Shown here one piece after another: positions 6,691 through 14,553 of a stretch of DNA of 64,000 nt. Source of the stretch: Clostridia bacterium (GTDB lineage Bacteria > Bacillota > Clostridia > Peptostreptococcales > Acidaminobacteraceae); NCBI GenBank assembly GCA_018399635.1, contig JAGYOH010000013.1, positions 1 through 64,000 on the forward strand, given 5' to 3'. Position 1 is the stretch's first letter, and each line of letters opens with the position of its first letter. A program made the translations under genes and the position numbers. Under the pieces are notes generated by a model. It saw only the letters and a program-made list of their open reading frames with translations. It was not told where the DNA came from and made no database searches.

Positions 6691-8490
6691 ATGAAAAAAC
6701 TGATATCCCATCAATTGGTGGACTACCTCGAAAGAAGGGGAGTCACCCATGTCTTCGGCCTCTGCGGCCATACGGTCATCGGGATGCTCGATCCCTTGAT
6801 GAAGGCGAAACTGAAATTCATTTCCGTGCGACATGAGCAGGTGGCGGCCCACGCCGCCGACGCCTATGCCCGGGTGAGCAAGAAAGCCAGCGTCCTTCTG
6901 ACCCACCTCGGACCCGGCCTCACCAATGCCACCACCGGGGTGGCCAATGCGGCCCTGGACTTCATTCCCATGGTGGTCATTGCCGGCGATGTACCCAGCT
7001 ACTATTATGGCAAACATCCCCACCAGGAGGTCAACCTCCACGGGGACGGTTCCCAGTATGAAATCTACAAGCCCTTCGTGAAACGGGCCTGGCGGATCGA
7101 CAAGGCGGAACTCTTTCCCGAGATTCTCGACAAGGCCTTTCGACTTGCGGAATCCGGCCGACCCGGACCGGTACTGATTTCCGTTCCCATGGACATGTTT
7201 TCAAGAGAAATCGACACCCTCTGGTTCGAAAGAACCTATCGGGACGCCCATGAAACCATCAAGCCCTCACTGGATCCTGAAACTGCGAAAGCCGTGGCCA
7301 AGGCCCTGATCGAGGCGAAGCATCCGGTGATCCATGTGGGTTCCCAGGTCATCTACCACCAGGCTACTGAGGCCTTGAAGGACCTGGTTGAATTCCTGGA
7401 CCTGCCCGTGACCCACGGTCTCATGGGGCAGGGCGCCATTCCCGACACCCATCCCCTCCACGTCGGCATGACGGGATTCTGGGGCACTCAGTTCGTCAAC
7501 GGCGTGACCAAGGGAGCCGACCTGGTTCTCGGAGTCGGCACCCGGTTTGCGGAAGCGGACAGCAGCTCCTGGTACGAGGGCGTGACCTTTTCTGAGAAGA
7601 CCACCTTCATGCAGATCGACCCGGATCCCGCTGAAATCGGCAGGAACTACCCCGTGGCCCTGGGTGCGGTGGCGGATCCCCGAAAAGCCCTTCAGGCCAT
7701 ACTGGAGGCGGCAAAGACCTTGGTTCCCGAGGGGATTGACCGTCCTGGAATCAGGGCTGCCATAGCCACCTACCGCAGGGATTTCAAAGCTTCAAACCAG
7801 GCTATTTCAGAGGATGACCGATATCCCATGACTCCTCAGAGGATTCTCAAGGATGTGGCGGAGGTCTTTCCGGCCGACGGCATCATCGTCACCGATGTGG
7901 GCTGGAACAAGAACGGCATGGGCCAGCAGTACGACATCACCCATCCCGGGACCATTCTCCATCCCGGCGGACTGGCCACCATGGGCTTCGGTCCCGCGGC
8001 CGTCCTGGGGGCGAAACTGGCAGCCCCGGACAAGAAAGTGATCACCCTGGTGGGTGACGGCGGTTTCGGCGCCAATCCAACCGTGATGGCCACTGCAGTG
8101 GAACAGAACATTCCCGTGGTCTGGGTCGTGATGAACAACCGCGCCTTCGGCACCATCGCCGGTCTTGAAGCCGCCCACTATGACCATTCCTTCGGAACCC
8201 TGTTCAAGAAGCCCGACGGTTCCTCCTACAGCCCGCAGTGGGCCGAGGTGGCCAGGGCCTACGGTATCAAAGGCAGAAAAATCCAGGCGGCGGCGGAATT
8301 CAAGTCAGCCCTGGCTGAGGCCCTTGCCGCCGATGAACCCTATCTTCTGGATGTGCCCATGGAAAATATTCCAGTACCCACCGACGGCATCTGGAATATC
8401 AACGATATCTATACTCCCAAGGAGAATGTCGCAGAGGGAAGACTTTTCGGTGGTGAGGCCATCAAATCGCTTCACAGAGCGACGGATTAA
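6691..8490 (+). CDS. Thiamine diphosphate-dependent enzyme, acetolactate synthase-like
   Basis: A 599-residue ThDP enzyme with the standard three domains: the PYR domain with activating glutamate E49 (in VRHEQ), a central Rossmann domain, and the PP domain with the GDG...NN cofactor motif (GDG 455-457, NN 482-483). Family members include acetolactate synthase, sulfoacetaldehyde acetyltransferase, glyoxylate carboligase and the inositol enzyme IolD. It is not obviously any of these. Its place between a Gfo/Idh/MocA dehydrogenase and a TRAP transporter, with an acylating aldehyde dehydrogenase nearby, suggests C-C cleavage or decarboxylation that releases an aldehyde. AGGAGG just before ATG 6691 supports the start. 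Confidence 0.85.
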   Translation: MKKLISHQLVDYLERRGVTHVFGLCGHTVIGMLDPLMKAKLKFISVRHEQVAAHAADAYARVSKKASVLLTHLGPGLTNATTGVANAALDFIPMVVIAGDVPSYYYGKHPHQEVNLHGDGSQYEIYKPFVKRAWRIDKAELFPEILDKAFRLAESGRPGPVLISVPMDMFSREIDTLWFERTYRDAHETIKPSLDPETAKAVAKALIEAKHPVIHVGSQVIYHQATEALKDLVEFLDLPVTHGLMGQGAIPDTHPLHVGMTGFWGTQFVNGVTKGADLVLGVGTRFAEADSSSWYEGVTFSEKTTFMQIDPDPAEIGRNYPVALGAVADPRKALQAILEAAKTLVPEGIDRPGIRAAIATYRRDFKASNQAISEDDRYPMTPQRILKDVAEVFPADGIIVTDVGWNKNGMGQQYDITHPGTILHPGGLATMGFGPAAVLGAKLAAPDKKVITLVGDGGFGANPTVMATAVEQNIPVVWVVMNNRAFGTIAGLEAAHYDHSFGTLFKKPDGSSYSPQWAEVARAYGIKGRKIQAAAEFKSALAEALAADEPYLLDVPMENIPVPTDGIWNINDIYTPKENVAEGRLFGGEAIKSLHRATD

Positions 8491-8553
8491 AAGCGTGTAT
8501 AATGGGGTATGACGACATGCTTTAATTGAACAAACCTTAAGGAGGTGCAAATC

Positions 8554-9093
8554 GTGAAAGTGATCAAATGGTTGGACAAGAACTTCGAAGAGGTTCTACT
8601 GATGGTCTTCCTGGTGGGCATTGTGTTGGTCATGGGGGTCCAGGTATTCATGCGGTATTTGTTGAACGAATCCTTGTCATGGTCTGAAGAATTGAGTCGG
8701 TATCTCTTCGTATGGTCGGCATTTCTGAGTGTCAGCTACACTATCCGAAACGATTCCATCATCAGGATCGACCAGCTGGTCCGAATGCTGCCGCCGCAAT
8801 CCTTCCTTCGAAAAAGTCTGATTATCATTGTGAAAGTGTTCTTGTTGGTCTTTTTCGCCTACATCTTCTATTACGCCATTGATGTGGTATCGAATGCCAT
8901 TGCGAGAGGACAAAAGAGTGCGGCCATGGGACTGCCCATGTACCTGGTCCAGGCATCCATCCTGGTCGGGTCAGGGCTTTCAGTCATCCGAATGATCCAA
9001 TCGCTGCTCAAGGGCTCAAGACCCATGATCGATCCCGAGGATGAAATACGGGAAATCGATGAATTGATAGAAGAGGCCAGTGGACAAATGTAA
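8554..9093 (+). CDS. TRAP transporter small membrane subunit (DctQ type)
   Basis: A 179-residue protein with four hydrophobic segments and the DctQ signature around LNESLSWSEELSRYLFVW. DctQ bridges the large permease in tripartite ATP-independent periplasmic (TRAP) transporters, which use an ion gradient to import carboxylates or sulfonates. The start is placed at GTG 8554, eight bases after AAGGAGG (8539-8545). The in-frame GTG at 8545 would overlap that site. A TATAAT at 8498-8503 just upstream lacks a spaced -35, so a separate promoter is doubtful. It forms an operon with the large subunit 36 bases downstream and the lipoprotein binding subunit. Confidence 0.9.
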   Translation: MKVIKWLDKNFEEVLLMVFLVGIVLVMGVQVFMRYLLNESLSWSEELSRYLFVWSAFLSVSYTIRNDSIIRIDQLVRMLPPQSFLRKSLIIIVKVFLLVFFAYIFYYAIDVVSNAIARGQKSAAMGLPMYLVQASILVGSGLSVIRMIQSLLKGSRPMIDPEDEIREIDELIEEASGQM

Positions 9094-9129
9094 GCGTTTG
9101 AAAATGTTCATTGGAAAGGAGGAAAACAA

Positions 9130-10422
9130 GTGTCATCTAGCCTGTTGATTGTGATTTTTGTTGCAATGATCGTCATTTCAGTGCCCATCGGGGTCACCAT
9201 AGCCTTTTCTGCCTTCCTGCCCAATCTGGTGGACCCTTCATTTCCGGCGGATGCCCAGTACGTCATCCGCTCCATGATCGGAGGAGTCGACAGTTTCCCC
9301 ATATTGGCCATTCCCCTGTTCATTTTTTCAGGAATCATCATGGCAAGGGGGGGCGTTTCAAAAAAACTCTTCGAAACCTTCGCCTACTTTTTAGGCAATA
9401 AAACGGCGGGAATGCCGGCTGCGGTGATCATCACCTCATTGTTTTACGGGGCGATTTCCGGATCTTCTCCGGCAACCACCGCCGCTGTCGGGGCCATGAC
9501 CATCCCCTTGCTGACGGACTTGAACTATGACAAGACCTATGCTACGGCGATCGTGGCGGTCTCAGGCGGGCTGGGGGTCATCATCCCTCCAAGCATCCCC
9601 TTCATCCTGTTCGGCATGGCCACCGGAACCTCCGTCGGCAAGCTCTTCCTGGCCGGGATCATTCCCGGAATTCTAATCGGTCTTCTCCTGATCGCCTATG
9701 TGGTGATTTACGCCAAGGTAAAGGGTGAGGACAAGGAAAAGCTCAAGGCCCATTACGACGAGCTCCATGAAAGAGGTTTTCTGAAAATCTTCAAGGACAG
9801 TTTCTGGGCCCTTCTGGCTCCAGTAATCATCCTCGGCAGCATCTACAGCGGTGTGGCATCTCCCACGGAAGCGGCGACGATTTCAGTGTTTTACTCCCTC
9901 TTTGTCAGCATCGTGATCTACAAGACCTTGAAGGTGAGTGAAATCGTGCCCATGATGAAGTCGGCGATCCACAATTATGCGACCTTGCTCTTCATACTGG
10001 CGGCGGCAGTGGCCTTCGGCCGTGTGCTGTCCCTGCTCCAGGTGCCGCAACTGCTGGCAGCATCAATCACTTCAGTATTCGATTCGAAGATTGCCATTCT
10101 CCTGATCATCAACCTCATGCTGCTTTTTATCGGGATGATCATGGACGGCGGTCCCGCAATTCTGATCCTGGCCCCGATACTCACCCCCATTGCAATCACC
10201 GTCGGGGTAGATCCGGTACAGTTCGGTATCATCATGGTCACCAACCTGGCCATCGGGTTTGTCACACCTCCCATGGGCATCAATCTCTTCGTCGCAAGCT
10301 CTCTTACCGGCGTACCCGTGGACAAGATCGCCAGACAGGCTGTTCCGCTGATCATCGCCTTTCTGATGGCCTTGATGCTGATCACCTTCATACCCCCACT
10401 CAGTTTGTTCCTGGCAGGCTAG
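9130..10422 (+). CDS. TRAP transporter large permease subunit (DctM type)
   Basis: A 430-residue, highly hydrophobic permease with about twelve membrane segments and the DctM landmarks GAISGSSPATTAAVG near residues 98-112, SGGLGVIIPPSIP, and TNLAIGFVTPPMGINLF near the C-terminus. It carries the ion-coupled substrate path of the TRAP system. The start is GTG 9130 after AAGGAGG (9117-9123). Only a stem-loop-bearing gap of 128 bases separates it from the binding-protein gene. The substrate class cannot be read from this subunit. Confidence 0.93.
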   Translation: MSSSLLIVIFVAMIVISVPIGVTIAFSAFLPNLVDPSFPADAQYVIRSMIGGVDSFPILAIPLFIFSGIIMARGGVSKKLFETFAYFLGNKTAGMPAAVIITSLFYGAISGSSPATTAAVGAMTIPLLTDLNYDKTYATAIVAVSGGLGVIIPPSIPFILFGMATGTSVGKLFLAGIIPGILIGLLLIAYVVIYAKVKGEDKEKLKAHYDELHERGFLKIFKDSFWALLAPVIILGSIYSGVASPTEAATISVFYSLFVSIVIYKTLKVSEIVPMMKSAIHNYATLLFILAAAVAFGRVLSLLQVPQLLAASITSVFDSKIAILLIINLMLLFIGMIMDGGPAILILAPILTPIAITVGVDPVQFGIIMVTNLAIGFVTPPMGINLFVASSLTGVPVDKIARQAVPLIIAFLMALMLITFIPPLSLFLAG

Positions 10423-10433
10423 TTTCTGCCGAT

Positions 10434-10470
10434 CCGCCTGCAGGAGAATTGTTTTGAAATGCAGAGGCGG
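10434..10470 (+). other. Intercistronic stem-loop between dctM and dctP
   Basis: CCGCCTGCA (10434-10442) can pair with TGCA-GA-GGCGG (10460-10470), leaving a two-base bulge and a 17-base loop. No U-run follows. Such hairpins ahead of binding-protein genes often stabilise or process mRNA to raise expression of the binding protein. Confidence 0.45.
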
Positions 10471-10550
10471 TGCATGACCTTGCTTTTAACAAAAGACCGA
10501 TGCTAGGGGTGTTTTGTTGAAATAAATAGAGATTTGAAAGGATGATGGAA

Positions 10551-11588
10551 ATGAGAGGATCCAAGAAGTATTTGGCAATGGCGCTGCTCTTGATTGCGGC
10601 ATTGGCGTTAACGGCTTGCAGTGGTGGCAACGAGCCTGCTGCTGAGGCAGGGGAACCGGCACAGGAAACTTTTGAGATGAATCTCGGGATGGATTCTCCC
10701 GAGGATACCGTGACCTATCTTTATGCTGAGAAATTCAGCCAGTTGCTCAGTGAAAAAACCGGAGGCGCTGTTGAAGTACAGCTCTATGCCAACGGACAGC
10801 TGGGCAATGACCGAGAACTGGTAGAGAGTCTTCAAACCGGAAGTGTCGACTTTGTCGTACAGACGACGGCACCCCAGGTGAATTTCATTCCAGAACTTGC
10901 CGTCTTCGACATGGCCAACGTGTTCCCCAATGTCGACGTGGCCAGAGAAGTGCTTGACGGTCCGTTTTTCGACACGGTTGCCAAGTACTACGACGATGCG
11001 GGTCTCAAGCTCCTCGGTTATGCCGATCAGGGATTCCGTACTTTGACGGCAAATCGTGAAGTCCACACCCTGGCGGATCTTTCCGGCTTGAAGGTGCGTA
11101 CCATGGAAAATCCCTACCACCTGACCTACTGGAAGGCCATGGGAGCCAACCCGACGCCGATGGCATGGGGCGAAGTCTACATCGGCCTGCAGCAGGGCAT
11201 GATCGACGGCCAGGAAAACCCCTATGAAGTCATCGTGGCCAACAAGATGTATGAACAACAGGAATATGTCATCAACACCAATCACATTCTCCACACCCTT
11301 TCCCTGGCCATGAGCAGTGTTTCTTATGATCTGCTGCCTGAGGAATATCAGACGGCGGTTTATGAAGCCGCATCGGAGGCCAAGGTCTGGGCGCGTGAAC
11401 AAACCGACCTCAGAATCGATGAAAGAGCCGAAATCATTCTGGAAAACGGCACAGAGATCATTGATCTGGCCCCGGAGGTTCTTGCTGAGATGCAGGAAAA
11501 AGCAGAAGAGCAGTATCAGGAAATCAGAGACGCCATTGGAGCGGAACTCGTCGACACCCTTCTGGACGCATCCAAAGCCGCCCAGTAA
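10551..11588 (+). CDS. TRAP transporter substrate-binding lipoprotein (DctP type)
   Basis: A 345-residue lipoprotein with a signal peptide and lipobox LTAC (C23 lipidated), then a short Ala/Glu/Pro linker and a DctP-fold domain. The DctP hallmark KVRTMENP, whose arginine usually clamps the substrate carboxylate or sulfonate, is followed by the typical GQENP stretch. The start at ATG 10551 is preferred because AAAGG (10537-10541) is nine bases upstream; the ATGs at 10542 and 10545 are too close. A strong hairpin follows at 11616-11648. The partner genes just upstream encode the two membrane subunits. It should decide the specificity of the catabolic cluster. Confidence 0.92.
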   Translation: MRGSKKYLAMALLLIAALALTACSGGNEPAAEAGEPAQETFEMNLGMDSPEDTVTYLYAEKFSQLLSEKTGGAVEVQLYANGQLGNDRELVESLQTGSVDFVVQTTAPQVNFIPELAVFDMANVFPNVDVAREVLDGPFFDTVAKYYDDAGLKLLGYADQGFRTLTANREVHTLADLSGLKVRTMENPYHLTYWKAMGANPTPMAWGEVYIGLQQGMIDGQENPYEVIVANKMYEQQEYVINTNHILHTLSLAMSSVSYDLLPEEYQTAVYEAASEAKVWAREQTDLRIDERAEIILENGTEIIDLAPEVLAEMQEKAEEQYQEIRDAIGAELVDTLLDASKAAQ

Positions 11589-11615
11589 TCCCCCTTTAGA
11601 ATAGATGTCAAGTCT

Positions 11616-11648
11616 GCCTGGGCTGTATTTTCCAAATACGGCCCGGGC
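11616..11648 (+). terminator. Strong stem-loop after the TRAP genes
   Basis: A 15-bp stem with two G-U pairs (11616-11630 with 11634-11648) and a three-base loop. It lacks a clear U-run, so it may be a weak terminator or an mRNA 3'-end stabiliser rather than a full stop before the aroE-like gene. Confidence 0.5.
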
Positions 11649-11707
11649 ATGTCTTGTCAAAGAGAAACAAATAATTGGCACCTGATTGCGGTGATCAATG
11701 GCAGACT

Positions 11708-11720
11708 GAAGACAGTCTTC
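11708..11720 (+). promoter_or_regulatory. Short palindrome GAAGACAGTCTTC before the aroE-like gene
   Basis: A perfect 6-base inverted repeat around a central A, 36 bases upstream of ATG 11757. The loop is too small for an RNA hairpin, so if functional it would be a protein-binding site. No promoter could be placed confidently beside it. Confidence 0.25.
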
Positions 11721-11756
11721 GGTGCATGAAGACTTTCAAGAAAAGGGAGTGAACAT

Positions 11757-12617
11757 ATGTACAATAAAATCACAGGGGATACCAGACTGATCGGACTGCT
11801 CGGTTCCCCCATCCGACACAGCAAATCTCCGATGATGCACAATACGGCCTTTCAACATCTGGGTCTGGATTATGTCTACCTCGTCTTCGAGGTGGACAAC
11901 CACAATCTGGAAGAAGCGGTCCAGGCGATGAAAACCCTTGATGTCACGGGATTCAATGTCACCATGCCCAACAAGCAGAAGGTGATTCCCCTGCTGGATG
12001 AAATCACCGAGTCGGCCAGAATCATCGATGCAGTGAATACCGTCAAGAACCAGGACGGCCGTCTTGTGGGAGACAACACCGACGGCAAGGGTTTCGTCAT
12101 GTCCCTGACCGATGAGGGAGTGGCTGTCAAGGACAAGGATTTCGTCATCATCGGGGCCGGTGGTGCCGCCAGGAGTATCGGAATTCAACTCGCCCTGGAT
12201 GGCGCCAGAAAGATCAGCATTTTCAATCGGACCCTCCAGCAGGCGGATGATTTGAAAAAGGTGATTGAAGAAAATATTCCGGGATGTACCGTTGAGACCC
12301 ATGAAATAGACATGGGGTTGCTCAAAGCGGAGGCCTTGAAGGCGGACGTGCTGGTCAACTGCACCAATATCGGCATGGGCGTCCACAAGGATCAGAGTGT
12401 CATTACGGATCCCTCAGTCTTCCACAAGGACCTGGTGGTGGCCGATGTCATCTACTCCCCTCCCTTTACGAAAACCCTTCAAATGGCCGATGCCGCCGGC
12501 TGCAAAACCATCAACGGTCTCGGCATGATGATCGGGCAGGGGGCCCTGGCCTTCAAAATCTGGACGGGAGAGGACATGCCCGCCGATCTGATCAAGGAGG
12601 TCATCCTCAAGCCGTGA
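11757..12617 (+). CDS. aroE: Shikimate (or quinate/shikimate) dehydrogenase, AroE/YdiB family
   Basis: A 286-residue enzyme that interconverts 3-dehydroshikimate and shikimate. Substrate-binding residues S22 and S24 (in RHSKSP), catalytic K73 (in TMPNKQ) and D109 (in DNTDG) are all present, as is the nucleotide-binding GAGGAA (133-138). The NRT motif (157-159) argues for NADP(H). The FEVDN and MPNKQ stretches look more like YdiB, which accepts both quinate and shikimate. AGGGAG precedes the start. It sits between the TRAP genes and the IclR regulator, not with aroD, so it might serve biosynthesis or the catabolic cluster. No other shikimate dehydrogenase is seen in the window. Confidence 0.88.
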   Translation: MYNKITGDTRLIGLLGSPIRHSKSPMMHNTAFQHLGLDYVYLVFEVDNHNLEEAVQAMKTLDVTGFNVTMPNKQKVIPLLDEITESARIIDAVNTVKNQDGRLVGDNTDGKGFVMSLTDEGVAVKDKDFVIIGAGGAARSIGIQLALDGARKISIFNRTLQQADDLKKVIEENIPGCTVETHEIDMGLLKAEALKADVLVNCTNIGMGVHKDQSVITDPSVFHKDLVVADVIYSPPFTKTLQMADAAGCKTINGLGMMIGQGALAFKIWTGEDMPADLIKEVILKP

Positions 12618-12651
12618 TTGCCGGGAGACCGGAAAAAAATGCCGCCGCCAT

Positions 12652-12680
12652 TTGATAAATCCCGCAATAAATGATAAACT
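12652..12680 (+). promoter_or_regulatory. Promoter of the iclR-type gene
   Basis: TTGATA (12652-12657), a 17-base spacer and TAAACT (12675-12680) match sigma-A elements; the -10 is identical to that of the aro leader promoter. The transcript would begin only about 12 bases before the start codon. Confidence 0.5.
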
Positions 12681-12698
12681 ATTTGAGTTTAGGAGTGG

Positions 12699-13493
12699 AT
12701 GAAATTGAAGGAAAATACATCAAGTGGCAATGGCGGCATTCGGTCCATCGAAAGAGCACTCAGTGTGCTCCTTTGCTTCGACTGGCAGAATCAGACCCTG
12801 TCGACGACTGAAATCGCAAAAAAAATCGGGCTGGCCAAATCAACCACCTCCCGGATTTTGAGCACCCTTGAAAACGAGGGTTTTCTCTTCAGGGATGAAA
12901 CCACCAGTCTGTATCAACTCGGCCACCAGATATATTATCTCGGGATGCTTGCCCAGAAGGATTTCGACATCCGGGAGGTCAGTTATCCCATCATGAAGGA
13001 AATCCGGGACAAGACCCAGGAAACCATCAGTCTGTATCTGCTCAAGGACTATCAAAGGGTCTGTGTCGCCCAGGTGGAGAGTGAACGCTCCATCAAGCAG
13101 TCCTCGGTCATCGGCGAGGGCCTGCCCATATGGCTCGGCGCCAGCGGCAAATCCATTCTGGCTTTTCTCGATGACCAGGCCTGGCAGCAGGCGGCCGGTG
13201 AAGTCCAGCCCCTGACGCCCAAGACCATCGTCAAGGAATCGGAGCTCTTCGGTGAACTCGACACCATCAGAAATCGTTTTTATGCCGTGAGTGAAGGAGA
13301 GCGCTACGATGAAGTGGCCTGTGTTTCAGCGCCGATTTTCGGCAAAAACAACGAGGTCATCGGTTCTCTGTCGATTTCAAGTCCCTATTATCGCTTTCCC
13401 AAGGACACCCGGGATTTTTCAGAACTCATTATAGAGGGAGCCAAAAAAATCTCAGAGCGGATGGGATACCGGTGGATGGCCCCCCGGAAATAG
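12699..13493 (+). CDS. IclR family transcriptional regulator
   Basis: A 264-residue regulator with an N-terminal winged helix-turn-helix (about residues 14-75, including EIAKKIGLAKSTTSRIL) and a C-terminal IclR effector domain with the typical GLPIWLGASGKSILAFL and AVSEGERYDEVACVSAPIF stretches. IclR proteins bind small acids or aromatic compounds and control catabolic operons. The most likely targets are its own promoter and the cluster promoter at 3097-3125, where an inverted repeat is present. ATG 12699 is close to AGGAG (12691-12695), so TTG 12705 is a possible alternative start. A bidirectional terminator follows. Confidence 0.9.
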   Translation: MKLKENTSSGNGGIRSIERALSVLLCFDWQNQTLSTTEIAKKIGLAKSTTSRILSTLENEGFLFRDETTSLYQLGHQIYYLGMLAQKDFDIREVSYPIMKEIRDKTQETISLYLLKDYQRVCVAQVESERSIKQSSVIGEGLPIWLGASGKSILAFLDDQAWQQAAGEVQPLTPKTIVKESELFGELDTIRNRFYAVSEGERYDEVACVSAPIFGKNNEVIGSLSISSPYYRFPKDTRDFSELIIEGAKKISERMGYRWMAPRK

Positions 13494-13507
13494 AATCGGC
13501 ACTTTAA

Positions 13508-13536
13508 AAAACTGTCAAATCAATGACAGTTTTTTT
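13508..13536. terminator. Bidirectional terminator between iclR-type gene and exonuclease gene
   Basis: A 10-bp stem (13508-13517 with 13524-13533) with A-rich 5' and T-rich 3' flanks works in both directions. The stop codon of the convergent minus-strand gene (13515-13517) lies inside the stem. Confidence 0.8.
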
Positions 13537-14471
13537 GTGATGATTTCTCCCAGGTTGTCGTAGCGGAGGGTCTCGTTGTGGATCAGCAGCAGGGCTTCCC
13601 GGTCGGCCCCCTGGAGTATATCGAAGTCTTCTTTGAACAGGGCGGCGGGATCGGCGAAGGTCATTTCATCCAGATTCGTTTCGAAGGTGATGACCGGGAG
13701 CTGCAGGGAGGGTTTTTTGAGGCTGGTGTCGATTCTGAAGGCCCCCTCCCAATGGGCGACGGCGGGGAGATTTTCCGTGGCCTCAAGGCTGAGGTAGAGG
13801 AGGTCGGTGGACCGGGTGATCTTTTGTATGTAGGCGGGCTTTCCCTGGATGTAGAAGAGCCTGGGTCCGTACTGCAGCAGCCGGGGATCCCTGTGGTACA
13901 TGAGATTGAACAATTCGGCCAGATGGACCAGGTCCTCCCTGTTGTGGCCCAGGAGGGCTTCAAGGAGTTTCTGATCCCTCGAGGTGAGATACAGATAATA
14001 GTCCCTGGGGAAATCATCCCCTCCCAGAGAGTCCTCCCGGAGGATGCCGAAATGCTTTTCCAGGGTCTTGAGCTTCAAGTTCTCCAGGGGATAGTGCCGC
14101 CGGTTTTCCTTGAAAAACCGGTAGAGGTCGAAGGATTTGTAGAGGGGAATCTCAAAGGGAATCTTGTGATGTTCATAACGCCGGTTGAGGTAGGGCAGGT
14201 CGAAGAGGGTGCCGTTGAAGTTGAGGACGGCTTCGAGGTCGTTGAGGACGGGCATGAGTTCAGTGAGGAGCAGGATTTCTTCACCGGGGTCCTCCGCGGT
14301 ATATTGCCTCAGAAGGACCTCCTCCCCGACGGGGATAATCAGTCCCACCATCACCGCATGGGTGGTGGATCGGTTGAGACCGGTGGTTTCAATATCCAGG
14401 ATACCCCAGGCGATGTTTTCGATGTAGGGGGGGATGGTGAATCCTGGCAGGGGGTATTCATTGATGAGCAT
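13515..14471 (-). CDS. YprB-like ribonuclease H-fold exonuclease
   Basis: A 318-residue protein of the YprB/RNase_H_2 type. The DEDD-family catalytic acids are visible: D26 and E28 in LDIETTGLN, D91 in NGTLFDLPYL, and the aspartate of GHNREDLVHL about 90 residues later. It is predicted to be a 3'-5' exonuclease acting on nucleic acid. The true substrate of this bacterial family is not well known. The start is placed at the ATG reading MLINEYP because GAGGAAA lies seven bases upstream on the minus strand; an in-frame TTG six codons earlier lacks spacing. It is a single gene, convergent with the IclR-type gene and divergent from the racemase-like gene. Confidence 0.8.
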   Translation of the reverse strand: MLINEYPLPGFTIPPYIENIAWGILDIETTGLNRSTTHAVMVGLIIPVGEEVLLRQYTAEDPGEEILLLTELMPVLNDLEAVLNFNGTLFDLPYLNRRYEHHKIPFEIPLYKSFDLYRFFKENRRHYPLENLKLKTLEKHFGILREDSLGGDDFPRDYYLYLTSRDQKLLEALLGHNREDLVHLAELFNLMYHRDPRLLQYGPRLFYIQGKPAYIQKITRSTDLLYLSLEATENLPAVAHWEGAFRIDTSLKKPSLQLPVITFETNLDEMTFADPAALFKEDFDILQGADREALLLIHNETLRYDNLGEIITKKLSLI

Positions 14472-14498
14472 ACGCTTTCCTCTTTTCAAGACAATCTG

Positions 14499-14507
14499 TG
14501 ATATAAT
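14499..14507 (+). promoter_or_regulatory. Extended -10 promoter for the racemase-like gene
   Basis: TGA-TATAAT (14499-14507) forms a perfect extended -10 without a good -35. It lies 47 bases before the start codon at 14554. Confidence 0.45.
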
Positions 14508-14553
14508 AATCTAAATATCGACTTTGTACCATTATAAGGGGGGTTGGGATTTC

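Noticed and set aside
7037-7050. A GGGGACGGTTCCC string like the REP-type hairpin arm
   Set aside because: It lies inside the ThDP enzyme gene, encodes conserved residues and has no matching second arm.
8498-8503. TATAAT just before the DctQ gene
   Set aside because: The best -35 match is 21 bases away, so a separate promoter for the TRAP genes is not supported.
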